From: Aldrovandia affinis
Lineage: Eukaryota > Chordata > Actinopteri > Notacanthiformes > Halosauridae
Assembly (NCBI GenBank): GCA_029706075.1
Contig: JAINUG010000192.1
Span: 490,501-554,500, forward strand
Reading direction: 5' to 3'
DNA: 64,000 nucleotides
Numbering within the stretch: the stretch's first letter is position 1; each line of letters begins with the position of its first letter. A model generated the notes under the pieces. It was given only the letters and a program-made list of their open reading frames with translations, did not search any database and was not told where the DNA came from. Shown here piece by piece: positions 23,226 through 60,250 of the stretch. A program made the translations under genes and the position numbers.

Positions 23226-24715
23226 ATGGCCATTGCTTTACTTTTACTTTAGCTCTTCTAAATGAATTACCTTTAAGTGCAGATAATTACAAAGCACTGG
23301 GTATATATACATGGTAATTAACTGTAAAATAAATTCTTAATTGCCAATACTGCAAATACAGTATGTACCTTCCTCTGACAAATGAAGACTAAATCTTTTC
23401 AGGGAACTCTTGTGAAATGTAAAAAACTAAAAATGTAAACACTTTTAAGTCATACAATAAGCAGCTTCTATCCAGGGTGAGATTAGATGCCTGTTCTATG
23501 TAACTGAGTTGGTTCTGCCCGCAGCGAGTTTCTAACTTCGGATCTCTGACGCGGCAAGAGAGCGATTTAGTTCGCCGAGCTAAAGACTCAAGTCCCGAAC
23601 TCCGGGAACTAATCGTACCCCTATCCACGTCACTCTCTGCAGCGGGCGCTCACGTACCACAGTCCATCCGCTACATCTACATTCCCAGGACATGGAGTAA
23701 ATGGTGAGTTTACAATGTACACCAATATGCACAGTGGAGCAAAAGCACCTGTTTGTTCCTTTTTTTAAATTTATTTTGTACCTAGGTCATCTTATCTTAT
23801 CTGTGATTTTTATTCTTAATATTTTCCCAATTTTCTTTTTTTTTTTTTTTACATCTTCCCACGTACCCCTGGTTGGGAAACACTGCTGTAGGCCAACCTG
23901 CCGCCCTGTGTTCACACTGAGAAACATGGCTAGGGAAAGATGCTTTGATCTCCATTCATTTTAATGGAAAGATGCGCCTGGAGACTAAACTAACTAACTA
24001 GCTGTCACATAATATGAAAATATGATTTTTATGTGCGCCCCACCAAGAGAAAATATCACCTGCATACAGACAGAATTTAAACGAGTGCTCAAAGTTGTCA
24101 CTTGGCAGCCCTGCTAGGACGTTTGCTCATTGATAATTGCTCGTTGATGTTTGAACTAAAGCCTTCAACCTTCAAGTTCAACATTCAATTTAGCCATCCC
24201 TTTAGCTAACGTAGTTAGCCAGAGTTGCATGGTAAAACACCAGCTAAATTAGCAACCTAATGTTAGCTAGCTTGCTACTCACCTGAATATGTGTTTTCAA
24301 GTTCGAGCTTCATGTTTTCGATGCGTTGAGCAACTTCTGCTTCGGTTGGCACAGAGTACACTTATTAGTTTCATGTATGGCGATAGGTATAGCCATAGTT
24401 GTTCCACCTCCTCGTCCACGATTAGCCAGGAGTACCGCTGCACGTTCTCATCAAACAGCTGCGTTGAAACCGTCAGATGACATTTGATATATTTTTCTTT
24501 TTAATAAATAAATATAATATTAATACTGCTACGGGGGAGATGTAACTTGTAACTTTTGTCCACGTTACCCCGCTACTTGACGATTTTTTAACTACGTGAA
24601 AGCTACTAGATTTTGGAAACAATTACCAAGAATGGCAAAAAAAAACTGTTTCACATAATCCACATCCCATAATTTTGCTGAACGTTGATTATAAATGACT
24701 CATATCACAGACAGG
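23226..24715. other. Intergenic, no gene seen
   Basis: AT-rich DNA. A 63-codon Cys/Ser-rich frame at 24289-24480 has no recognisable domain. Confidence 0.4.
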
Positions 24716-24840
24716 GTTGATGTAGCTCAGTTGTAGGTAGAGCATGGTGCTGACTAATGCTTAGGTTGTGAGTTCAATTCCCATTGGGGCCACATTCACT
24801 ACTGTAAGTCGCTTTGGATAAAAGCATCTGCTAAATTAAA
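24716..24840 (+). mobile_element. tRNA-derived SINE
   Basis: Head with A-box-like GATGTAGCTCAGTTG.AGGTAG and B-box GGTTGTGAGTTCAATTCC, then the teleost SINE tail TAAGTCGCTTTGGATAAAAG followed by CATCTGCTAAAT. Confidence 0.8.
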
Positions 24841-25090
24841 TATATATAATTTAATATTGATTTTTATAAGGTGTTCAATATGGTTCATTTTTCATGCTTT
24901 GAAGTTATATTAGTAGGGAAGTTTTGAATCCTTTTATAAGAAGCCAATAGCCCCATCTTTTCAAAAGGTGGTACCTCACCTCCTTTTGAACTCAAATGAG
25001 GCATAAAACAAGGCTACCTGATCTCATTATTTTAGTTTATCATGGATGCACAGATGTTGGCTATTCACATAAACTCCCAAGCATGCTCGT

Positions 25091-25235
25091 GTGGTTCTGT
25101 GTGGCTCAGTAGGTAGAGCATGGCACTGACAATGCTTAGGTTGTGGGTTTGATTCCCATTGGGATCACGTATACTGAAAAATGTATGCATTCACTACTGT
25201 AAGTCGATTTGGATAAAAGTGTCTGCTAAATGGCA
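25091..25235 (+). mobile_element. tRNA-derived SINE, same family
   Basis: TGTGGCTCAGTAGGTAGAGC, B-box GGTTGTGGGTTTGATTCCC, then TGTAAGTCGATTTGGATAAA and AGTGTCTGCTAAATG. Close relative of the copy at 24716. Confidence 0.8.
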
Positions 25236-26189
25236 TATTTATGCATAGTATCTACATAGTTTCTAATTGTTTTGCATATTGACTGACTGGTTTCTTCCTA
25301 TTTGTTCCACCAAGGGATTTTTTTTACCCTGTTGCCCTAGCATTGTTTTTATGGGGGTCCAAGACAGGGTCTGCTATAAAGCATATTGTGAAAATTACAG
25401 TTAAAATTAGCCAGTCGGCTAAAACTGGCACATTTACAGCGATGTTAATTAATGTGCATTGTCCCTGTACAACTAAACCAATAAACTAAACTAAACAAAC
25501 ATTTTGTAAAATGCACTATACAAATACATTTTGATTGATTGAGATAACTTCCAGCTCACAGATGATACAACAGTTTTCTGAAAAACAAAGAATAAGTACC
25601 CAAAGTATTCCAAACTATAAATCCAGCACCTTAAACGTAAATTTATGGTTATACATGACTGCCCCCTAGGGGCTGCTTATAATATTCCTATTAAGTCAAC
25701 AGTAAAATGTATTTTCAGCTGTAAAAAACAACATTTGTGTATATATCAAATTTAGTGTTGAGCCAGAGAACCAATAGCATGGCATCAGTAGGGGCAACAC
25801 ATGTCACAGAAATGCATAGTCGGATAATTTGGGGGTTTTGTATATTTTAGAATATAAAAGTGGTAAGTTCACGCAAGCTTGTTTGAACTACTCTTGACAT
25901 CAATCAGGGTTTTACCAAATAAGTGGGGAACTTTTGTATATAAATGGATTTTAGTGTTAATATAAAAGTGTTAAGTTCATGCAAGCTGGTATTATTTTGT
26001 TTTTTAAATATTGTTTATTATGCCTGGAGTTACTACTTTGCCACCCGCACACCAGGAACAATCAGCCAGGTTTTGCACCAAATCAAAAGCTGGTGTCAGT
26101 AGTTGTGAATATCACTTTGAAGATCACTGGAGGAACCCAATGACACGCGGTGCCTATTACTGCACTGGTATATGAAATGTATTTATGCA

Positions 26190-26250
26190 CATCTTGTAGT
26201 GCTCTGGATAGCGTCTGCTAAACTTAAAATGTAAAATGTAAAATGTATCT
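26190..26250 (+). repeat. SINE tail remnant
   Basis: TTGTAGTGCTCTGGATAGCG followed by TCTGCTAAACTTAAAATGTA. Only the tail is left. Confidence 0.55.
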
Positions 26251-26268
26251 TTAAAAATATATTGTACA

Positions 26269-26835
26269 CACACTATATGGCCAAAAGTCAGTGAACACCC
26301 CTACTAATTATTGAGTTCAGGTGTTTCAGCCACACCCATTGCCAACAGTGGAGGGCATTCTTAATGCTACAGGATACGAAGACATCTTAGCCAATTGGGC
26401 GCTTCCAACTTTGTGGCAACAGTTTGGGGAAGGCCCTTTGCTCTTCCAGCATGACTGTGCCCCTGTGCACAAAGCGAGGTCCATAAAGACATGGTTAGAT
26501 GAGTTTGGTGTGGAGGAACTCGATTGGCCTGCAGAGCCCTGACCTCAACCCCATTGAACACCTTTGGGAGGAATTAGAACGCCGATTGCGAGCCAGGCCT
26601 TCTCGTCCAACATCAGTGCCTGACCTCACAGATGCTCTTTTGGCTGAATGGGCACAAATTCCCACAGACACACTCCAAAATCATGTGGAAAGCCTTCCCA
26701 GAAGAGTGGCAGCTGTCATAGCCGCAAAGGTGGATCCAACTCCATATTAATGCCCATGGTTTTAGAATGGAATGTCCAACAAGCTCATATAGGTGTGATG
26801 GTCAGGTGTCCACTGACTTTTTGCCATATAGTGTA
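26269..26835 (+). mobile_element. Truncated Tc1/mariner-like transposon
   Basis: The terminal inverted repeats are 30 bp: left CACACTATATGGCCAAAAGT.., and the right end read in reverse complement as TACACTATATGGCAAAAAGT.., 27/30 matching. The interior keeps only the 3' part of a transposase gene. The element is inactive because of internal deletion and a frameshift. Confidence 0.8.
26321..26750 (+). pseudogene. Tc1-like transposase fragment, frameshifted
   Basis: The C-terminal half of a Tc1-family DDE transposase. The second catalytic Asp lies in FQHDCAPVHKA (frame of 26321) and the third catalytic acidic residue in PDLNPIEHLWEEL (frame of 26499). The two frames join near 26525 at the usual DWPA..SPDLNP block, where bases are missing. 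The N-terminal DNA-binding domain and the first catalytic Asp are absent, so no active enzyme can be made. Confidence 0.8.
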
Positions 26836-27645
26836 TGTTTGTACTATTAGAACTTGGCTCGCAATTGTTCACTTGTTTCAAAATGAATGGAACGTGGCAA
26901 TAAGTACTGTAATTGCAAACACAGGACATTTTCTTTCAACTGTAAGCCGTAATGAACATTTTAATTAGCCGTATCTACGTGAGATATGGCTCAGCGGTAC
27001 TGGTGACCCTGCATTGAGCCCCGTACTAAATCAAAGCAGCACATCTTTTTTCTTTGACCTTTTTTCATTGAACAGTGTTACATTTCCACTTTACATTTGA
27101 ACTGTTCATGTGTACAGAAAAGTTGCTTTAACTGACCTCTGTCATGTTTCAGTGTTAAATATCTGTCAAATGAGGGTTAAAAGCACAACCATTAAAACTG
27201 CACTCCAATTCCCAGAGTCCTCCTGCCACATTTATTTCACTCCTTTATTTCAATCCACATTACTCACTCTTACACATCAGATATTTCCTTTGGAAGAAGT
27301 GACATACCATTTAGTCACTTTCTATGAATGAGACTACTCAATTTGCACATAAAAACTTACAACACATATCAACGAAGTTATTAACTGTGGTACTATATAC
27401 AACTTTATAATTTGAATTAAATTAAATATCTGGCTTAGAAAACTAACAACATTTCCAGTTTATGAAATTGGAATGAAGGAAACAAATGAGATTCTTTCAC
27501 ACAGATTCCTTGTCATGCCCCTTAATGAACAGCTAATAAGTACCACAAAGTTATATAAAGTGCATTATATTAAAACAACAACAAAAAGGTAGAGGTCTCC
27601 AGCTTTGGCCCATCATGTCACCAGTTGAGTTCCCTTTGTGTAGAA
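26836..27645. other. Intergenic / distal CFTR 3' region
   Basis: AT-rich DNA that includes the two minus-strand AATAAA signals listed separately. No coding exon is seen. Confidence 0.5.
27231..27249 (-). promoter_or_regulatory. Candidate CFTR poly(A) signals (two AATAAA)
   Basis: On the minus strand AATAAA occurs at 27249-27244 and again at 27236-27231, about 650 nt past the CFTR stop. They are the first perfect AATAAA hexamers downstream of the stop. Use as the cleavage signal is inferred. Confidence 0.45.
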
Positions 27646-27890
27646 AAGGCTGGCTATAACTGAAAACGTGTTCAAGTTTGAAAGGCTAGCTATAACTGAA
27701 AACGTGTTCAAGTTTAAAACGCTAGCTATAACCGAAAACGTGTAAAAAAAAAAAAAAGTTTAAAGTTTAAAATAAATCTCATGATTTGGGTTTGTGTTCA
27801 GTTCTTGCTCAGGCTTGACCAATGAGAGCCTGTCTTGTGTTCAGTTCATCAGGCTTGACCAGTGAGAGTCTGTGTTGCTGTACGCTGTGT
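27646..27890. repeat. Two short tandem duplications in the CFTR 3' UTR
   Basis: At 27646-27760 there are three copies of a unit containing GCTAGCTATAACTGAAAACG and TGTTCAAGTTTAAAA. At 27795-27885 there are two copies of TTGTGTTCAGTTC..CAGGCTTGACCA.TGAGAG. Both are in the presumed 3' UTR just after the stop. Confidence 0.75.
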
Positions 27891-27897
27891 TACTGAC

Positions 27898-53093
<25,196 letters not shown>

Positions 53094-53143
53094 CCTAAAA
53101 TTGCCAGCCGGTGACTTCTCTGCACCTGCGAGTAGCTTCTATG

Positions 53144-53247
53144 ACATTGGCTTTCTCGTTAACTCTGCCCTTTGGGAAAAAAGGACCTCTTGTTTTGTTC
53201 TCCACCTTGTGTTTAGCACACAGTGATGTCACTGGTGTGATTGGCTC
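53144..53247 (-). promoter_or_regulatory. cftr: Candidate CFTR promoter: two CCAAT boxes and a CRE-like site
   Basis: Upstream of the CFTR ATG on the minus strand lie AGCCAATCA (53247-53239), GTGACATCACTG (53233-53222; one base from the CRE TGACGTCA) and a second AGCCAATG (53152-53145). No TATA box is obvious. A CCAAT/Y-box plus a CRE-like element is the established basal architecture of mammalian CFTR promoters. The transcription start was not determined. Confidence 0.5.
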
Positions 53248-53259
53248 GTTCGAAGTTTA

Positions 53260-55135
53260 TAGCAGAGAGCTACGGTGGACAGTCGAGGAGTTTCAGCTCA
53301 CTTACAGAACTTACTCCTGCGATATACCTGCCCTACGGGAGGTCTTCTCGGTTTTATTTAAACTCTGGCTATAAAGATATGCCATCAACCGCTGTCACAT
53401 ATCCTTTAGAGGTGTCATTTCCAAAAAGAGACCCGGACGCAAAAACGACACCGCGCTGCTTATTTTGGCAACGAAGTCTGGAAAGTTAGACTAGGAAGAA
53501 TGCAGAGCTGAAATGTTCAATATACGGGATTTTACAGAGTTGTACCACAGTGTCTCCCAAATTTTTGACATTTATAAAATAAGGATTCATTAAAAATGAT
53601 CGCGTTTCTATATAACTCGCCCATGAAAGCTGGACGCATTCAGTCAGCGTCGGTTTACAGTGCGTATAATTGAGTTCTTTTTAGCGACACAGATAAACAT
53701 GTGAAGCTAACCCTCTGATAAAGAGCATATCCAAGCACGTTCCTGTTAGATGGCCTTTCCTTCCTCTGATTCTCCACATGGGCTAAACCCGCCAAATGTG
53801 TGTCAGGTCATTTCGAGGATTTAGCATTCTTCGCATTCTTCTGTAGCATCATCCATTTCTCCATTTAACTCACAAGATCCAACATTTGGCGCTTGTAGTA
53901 CCCCAAATAATAGTAAAAACAATTGTTTCTTTAACACCTCGTTTGCAATGTAATGTGTGTGTGTGTGGGGGGGGGGTGTATGTGGGGGATATTGTGCTTT
54001 GTGTGTGTGTGTGGGTGTGGTGAGACCATTTACACACTAGAGTGTCAAAAGTCTATCAACAAATAGACTGCTTGAGCCATTAAATGAACAAAGAGATCTC
54101 AATTCATTATTGTAGTCATTCACAACAGCCAACATGAATATGTCCAAAAAACACAAACATACTTATGCTTTAAATCAGGCTTTGTGTTTATAAACAATTC
54201 AATACAAACTCACACCTCACACCCAAGAGCTGAACCTCGGGTGGCAGCCATAATGAAATTAAGAAGAATTTAAAAAATGATTAGTAACTTGTGTAACTCT
54301 TAGTAACTGTATTTGCCTCTTGAGTAGCACCACCAGCAAGTGAATATAACCTACACAAGTATTAAGGCATTATTGGGAGTGCTGATCCCAACTTTCGCCA
54401 CAAATAAACATTAAACAATTACATATATTCCAACATGGATTAAAACATATTTAGTTCATCATAGCAATCCTACTGTCAATGTACCGATCCCTAATTCCAA
54501 TAATTAAATTCAGTTACTTCGAATATGTCATTAAAGCAGACACTGACTTCATCCAATGTGCAGAGTCATATACATCAAGATTGAGTGCAGGATTGAAGAA
54601 AAAGCAACACAAACAGAACAGTTCCATAGCAGATCATACCTTGTTTTCACTGAAGGGTCCTGTACAGGGATGTCAATCTCAGTATGTATCGCACAAACAG
54701 CTCTTCAGGAATTGAGTTTGGCACCCCGATTTAGGACACTAGATGCAACAACCCCAAAATGAATTTACTGCATATCTTTGAAAGTCCCTCTAGATTAGGT
54801 TTATTGATTAACCTGGACAGAATAAACTCCAGGCAACACAAGGTAAGACTTTGATTCACCACCTTTAAGAATGAGGTGATTCAATATTTTTAAGCTCCAG
54901 TACAACAGTAAGGCCCTGAATATTCTCTCACTCACACCAGGTTTGCATGCAGAACCTCATGCTGAAGTTAGACTGGGTCCATTGGCATGTGTCCTCCATG
55001 TAGTCCAAGCCCAGCATCAGTGAGTGGGGCTACACCATGCACACTTCAGCTAGATCCAGAGACTCTGTCCTCCCAGCCCATGTCACACAAAGGCCAATAT
55101 TCAGGGAGCATGACAGGGTCAAATGTATTGAGTCG
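53260..55135. other. CFTR 5' flank, no gene seen
   Basis: A short TG/G-rich tract (53950-54020) is present, otherwise AT-rich DNA without recognisable exons. Confidence 0.45.
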
Positions 55136-55139
55136 GGGC

Positions 55140-55527
55140 TGGCGGATGGCCCAGCGGTCTAGTGCACCGCGCTTTGGAGCGGTGTGCGCTGCCCGTCAGA
55201 GACACGGATCGAAACCCGCGTTTCTACCAGACCGGCCCTGGTCGTCAGCCCGATCGGAGGCGGCATTTGGCTGTCTGCCTCCGGGGGAGGGGGGAGGGAG
55301 AGCCGGCACGAGTCCGCCGAGGAGAAGGTTAATGGAGTCCGTTGAAGATCTCCGTCTCGAAAGAAGGCGGGGAAATAGGTCCAGGAATACGAATCTCGTT
55401 CCCGGAGGACGGGCGGCGGACTCGTGAGGGTGGGGAATTGAAAATAAAATAGAGGGTATAATTGGCTACTAAATTGGGAGAAAAACGGGGGAAAAATCAG
55501 AAATAATTTTTTTTTTTTTTTTAAATG
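55140..55527 (+). mobile_element. tRNA-derived SINE, full-length-looking
   Basis: Head GGCTGGCGGATGGCCCAGCG GTCTAGTGC, B-box GGATCGAAACCCGCG, a GC-rich middle, then the tail AATAGAGGGTATAATTGGCT ACTAAATTGGGAGAAAAA and a poly-T-like end. Best copy of the family also seen at 42150, 48266 and 63641. Confidence 0.75.
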
Positions 55528-56477
55528 TATTGAGTCATAACACCACGTAATACCTTAAAACATCACAATGCAATGATGTTCAAATTACCTTCATGTGACA
55601 TTTAAGACTTCTAGAACTGCTGGAAATAATGGGATTTCTCAACATTCACACAAGCAAGGTATCCTTCAGAATCAAACACCAAATGGCTGAGTCCAATGCT
55701 AGCTGGGGAGGGTTTCTTTTCAATAAAAGCCTCATATCCGCACTAGTCTTTCTTACACTGCGTCTGTTGTGCTGCCAGAGATGGGAACCAATTAGAACAT
55801 GAGCCCCTTTCCTTCATCTGACATTACTTAATGGCTGTGACGCAAAAAGGGGAAATATTGAAAACATTGACTAATCTGCCGCGTGTTTTCAGTTTACACT
55901 CAGCCCTGTTTCTGCTCCAGCAACAAAGATTGAATGCATCTGTTGGGGAAATGCGTTTGTGCGTCTGCAGAGGGTAATATGGGGGGGGGGGGGGGCAATT
56001 AAGTGCGAGACGCAGGAGTGGCCGTGTCCCTCAGGGCAACAGGCGGGAGAGAGATTGATAAGGCTGCCCGTCAGGGTGACAGAGGGGGAGAGGGATTGAT
56101 AAAAGGTACAGGTATTAGTCAGGGGTTAAGGGCTAACTCTAGTGAGGGCTAACTTTAGCAGGAAAAGCGGGTTAAGGGCTAACTAGCGGGTTAAGGGCTA
56201 GCTCTAGTGGGTTAAACGGCAACTCCAGCAGTGGTTAACGGGGCATTTAATTATTAATTTAATTATTACATTTATAATGTAAATGTGACTCAACTCAACT
56301 TCTTTTAAATGCAGCTTTCTTTCTTTTTGGATAACTTGTCTCATCACCATGTAATTTATTATGCCATGCGGAAAAGAGGCACAGACGGAAGTGGTCATTT
56401 CAAAATAAAACACCCTTATCCATAGTCAATAAAATGGAACTTACAGTGGTGACGGCCCGCATGGGGACCCCCACTTT
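55528..56477. other. Intergenic, no gene seen
   Basis: Contains a G-run at 55981-55995 and a short tandem stretch of GGGTTAAGGGCTAACT units at 56122-56215. Confidence 0.5.
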
Positions 56478-56573
56478 TCAGTATACAGTGGTGAATGCTC
56501 CAGTGGGAATTGAACCCACAACCTAAGCGTTGCCAATGCCATGCTCTACCTACTGAGACACACAGAACCACAT
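56478..56573 (-). mobile_element. Truncated tRNA-derived SINE
   Basis: Minus-strand copy of the 24716-type family: GGGAATTGAACCCACAACCT, AAGCGTTGCCAATGCCATGC, TCTACCTACTGAG. The tail is absent. Confidence 0.7.
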
Positions 56574-56579
56574 GCATGT

Positions 56580-57955
56580 AAACATAAATGCTAATTCTAG
56601 CAGTGTCCACTCATGCCCCTCTGTGGACCTGCTCTGCTGAGGGTTCCAGAGCTGCATCTCCACCTGCAGCGACCGATTCACCGGCTCAAAGGTAACTTTA
56701 AAAACAAGCCACGCCTGCGCTCCTCCCTCTACCGTAATCGAGGCGGGTGAAAAATGACCTCAGTGAGAGGTCACCGACCTCCCTTCCTTCTGTATTGCAA
56801 GCCTCAGAGTGATGACCCACATGTTCTCGAGGGCACACCGCCTCAGCATGGTCCATAATGAAGATCCGAGTCAGAGAGGGGAAGAGAAGAGAGAATTGTA
56901 CATCTCCAGGGGTGGTCGCCAGGTCATGCGACCCTTCCCAAAGTAAAGCACACCCCTCCTTCTCACTTTCTCCTGGCGACAGGACCGATGGAGGAGGGAT
57001 CATCGCATTGGGAAAGTGCTGTGGCAAAAACAACGGGCTTTGAGTGTCCGGGCACATACCCAAGCCATCACAACGGACAGTGTTGCACGTTTCTAAAGAA
57101 CGGGGAATTAACACACACAGGATAAAGACATGGAGCAGAGTGGGACAGGCACTGCCCAGCCCAGACAGCACAGAGGTGAGCCATGGGCCCTGTCTGGAAC
57201 CACTTAGTGTTGTCATCATCCAAAGGCATTTCTCCCTGCAAGTCATGGGTGCAGTTCCTCTCCCCCCCACCCTGACGTGACCACGCCACGCATCGCCCAC
57301 AACCCTGGCAGCACATTGTTCTAATGTCCGTGAAGCATCAGTAGGAAATTGATTGTTTCCTCCACAGACAAAATATTTGGAGAAGAATAACTCGATATAG
57401 ACGGGCTCGGAGGCTGATGCGGGGTCTTGCCCTTTTGTGTGCCTGTGCTCTTAACAGGAAAATCACTCTGTCTGTGGTTCTGTGAATCTACGGGCACACA
57501 AAAGCCCTCTGGAGGAAACAGACACACTCTGTGAAGCCCACACCACAACAAATCCAGATTGTGGCCTAATGATATTTCTGGGATATTGCATAATTGCAGG
57601 GGTTTTTACATGTTTTTACATGTTACAGTACAGTTGTGACCAAGATAATGTACACTATACAAAAATATAAAGTAGTGAAAAGGACAGAAATGGTCAAATA
57701 GAACCATAACCAGTACAAATAGTAAATGATAATACTGTTACAGCACATTTCTAACTATGTGTATGTATGTGCGTGTATGTGTGTGTGTTTCATTTTCTGC
57801 ACATGGCATCAAAATCGCTGTCATCTGGTTCTTGGGAATGAACAAAAAAAAAAATGGACCAACCTTTCTCTCCCTGTTTTATAGGTGCAATGTGTGTTTG
57901 CTGTATTGTTACTGTACTGAGCTCTTGCTCTAGCTGTGATTGTTCTTGTAATTTT
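56580..57955. other. Intergenic, no gene recognised
   Basis: A 200-codon minus-strand frame (56698-57300) is open but shows no known domain, no favourable splice context and no repeat origin. I leave it unassigned. Confidence 0.35.
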
Positions 57956-57959
57956 AAAT

Positions 57960-58018
57960 GAACTTATTGTTGCTCTGGGAAAGAGCGTCTGCTAAATGCC
58001 AAAAATCTAAATGTAAAT
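57960..58018 (+). repeat. SINE tail remnant
   Basis: TTGTTGCTCTGGGAAAGAGC, GTCTGCTAAATGCCAAAAAT. Only the tail remains. Confidence 0.55.
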
Positions 58019-58042
58019 GACACTACACTACCGACGGTGGCG

Positions 58043-58287
58043 GCGGCAGTGTAGTGTAATGGTTAGGGAACTGGACCTGTAACTCAGAGGCTTGTAACTG
58101 AGAGGCTGCTGGTTCAATTCCCAGGTGGGGCACTGCCGTTGTACCCTTGAGCAAGGTACTTCACCTGAATTGCTTCAGTAAAATATCTAGCTGTATAAAT
58201 GGATTGTATGTAAAAAGAAAAAATTTAAACTGTGTAAGTCGCTCTGGATAAGAGCGTCCGCTAAATGCCTAAAAATGTAAAATGTAA
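58043..58287 (+). mobile_element. tRNA-related SINE, full length
   Basis: Head GGCAGTGTAGTGTAATGGTT AGGGAACTGG, B-box GGTTCAATTCCCAGG, body TACCCTTGAGCAAGGTACTT, tail TGTAAGTCGCTCTGGATAAG AGCGTCCGCTAAATG. Partner of the intron 13 copy. Confidence 0.85.
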
Positions 58288-58700
58288 TGACCAGATTAAG
58301 ACGCTGAGCCTTGTGATTGGTCCAGATTTAGACACTGTGCCTTGTGATTGGTCCAGATAGACACTGTACCCTGCGATATCAGTAGCCATGTTCTCACTCA
58401 AACAGGAGTGCTGCTACTGGACTCCTCCCCCCACAGCCCTACACAGTGTATTCATGTTACAGTGCCTCTGCCGATCAGTGCTGACTAGATGATTCCTTTG
58501 CTCTCTAAATAAAGTCTTACTGGCATGTGAGGCGCATTGGCTGGTGGGTGGGGCCCTGTGTTTGGTAAATATCCCCAGCCCAACACTCACGACATGCGTC
58601 ATGGGCTTTACGCAGTGATGTTACGTTCTCTACGAAAGAGAGAGAGAGTGACAGAAAGAGAGAGAGTGTGTGTGTGAGATTGTGTGAGAGTGTGTTGTAC

Positions 58701-58889
58701 CGTCAGTGTCATGGTGCTGTCTCTGTTCAGCCAGTCTCTGCAGACGGGACCTCATGCTGGGTGGGGCGGGGCCAGCATTGGCATTGGCACTCATGACATC
58801 ACCCCTGTCCAGGCTGCAGGGGCAGGGCGAGCGCCAGCGGCCACAGGCCCCGTTGGGGGCTTCTTGTCAGTCAGGGACTCTGTCGTCAT
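58701..58889 (-). other. Exon-like segment with an anillin-like motif
   Basis: On the minus strand, ATG at 58889 opens 32 codons (MTTESLTDKKPPTGPVAAG...). Another frame from 58794 encodes MRSRLQRLAEQRQHHDTD and ends GACG|GTACAA, donor-like. The string resembles the RxRLQxLAEQRxxWD motif of anillin family N-terminal regions. The two parts are in different frames, and no other exon was found nearby. It may be one exon of an unseen gene, a pseudogene piece, or chance. This rests on remembered motif similarity only. Confidence 0.25.
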
Positions 58890-58979
58890 GGCAACCGTCG
58901 GCTCCCGGATCTCCGTCCTGGCGTCAGGCTGGTCGTTTTTGGACGAGCACCTGGCTTTTGACTATTGACTTCAGGGTGA

Positions 58980-60250
58980 AACCAAACAACAAAATTAATA
59001 GATTTACTGTTCAATTGTCTGCTATCATTTTTCTGGAATGGCTGTTAAAACCACTGCTTTAGGATTTGTATTTTTGGGGTTTTGGTCTCAAACGCCGTCT
59101 AATGGCTTGGCAAGGTACTGTTCCAAAAGTTGGTAGAATAAGCAATAGCCTATATTAGTACAGTATATTCCCGCATAACCGATCTCAGAAGTATGGCGGA
59201 TAGATGAAAGGTCGGATAAACCGGTAATAAATACAAGAATCATAACAGCCGATCGGCGTGGCGAGGCAATAGTGAGCTATGAGAGGTTTTATTAAACAAC
59301 GCGAACTATGATTGTTCCTACCATGTATTAATGCACATCTTGTAAGTCGCTCTGGATAAGTGATGGCGTCAAATGGCTAAAGCCCTGATTGTTCCTACCT
59401 AATAAAATGTAAATGTAAAAATGTAATGTAATGCGTCGACACAATTTTAAACTGTGAATATGTGTACCTAAATAAATGTATTCAACAATAAACTTTAAAA
59501 ATGGAAATATATTTAGCAAATATATTTGTGATCGTACAGTTTATGAGCATGTATTGTAGTCGTTTGCCCCTCGCCACACCTTTCGTTGTTTACACGCATG
59601 GAAACAGTTTGTACCTGTACCGATTTGTATATCATCTGCCGAGTTTTGTATGTCTGTTACTGTACTCTTCCCTATCCCGAAGAGAGATATCTCATTTACC
59701 TAAAGAAAAATAACAATGAGAAAACAAAATGGATTAGTATTTGTGGCACAGTACGGTGTTCAGAATGTATAAGAAAAAGGTCAAGTTTTACTTGATTTTA
59801 CCACAAATGTAATGTACCGGATTAAAGCGATCACAATTCTAAGGTGAAGGCTGTGCTATTAGTGCCACCTAGTGGCCCAACAATTCATTTGTTTGACCAT
59901 ATAACCCCACAGTACGAAAGGTGTTACTTCAGTAAATGCACCTGAATTTTAGATGGGACTGCTGATACCACAATCGAACATTGTTAGATCTCGGTAACTA
60001 CAGTAACTCCTAACTAACTACAGCGGGTGACAGAAGCGTCATACCCATACAGATTTTTCTGATTACGTTTTTTTCTGATTTTTTATTTTATTTTATTACC
60101 ATTAATTTGTTTATAATATGTAGTTATGATCGTTTTATATTATGAGTCAAACGTATTCTTATAATTATGTCATAGATCATACCTCAAAAAGTCACACACC
60201 CCCTTTGCGTATGGTTGGTTTCTTCCAAGTGTAAAAGTTTTGTTTTGCAA
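58980..60250. other. Intergenic, no gene seen
   Basis: AT-rich DNA with a degraded SINE tail at about 59335-59435 (TTGTAAGTCGCTCTGGATAA). Confidence 0.5.

Noticed and set aside
24716..25235. tRNA genes
   Set aside because: A- and B-box-like strings are present, but they are followed by the SINE tail and no complete cloverleaf is evident. These are tRNA-derived SINEs.
53111..53489. Two plus-strand frames of 82-87 codons upstream of CFTR
   Set aside because: They overlap the likely CFTR promoter and show no domain, repeat or splice logic.
56698..57300. 200-codon minus-strand frame
   Set aside because: No recognisable motif, atypical composition for a membrane or globular protein, no supporting neighbour exons. 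Not called as a gene.
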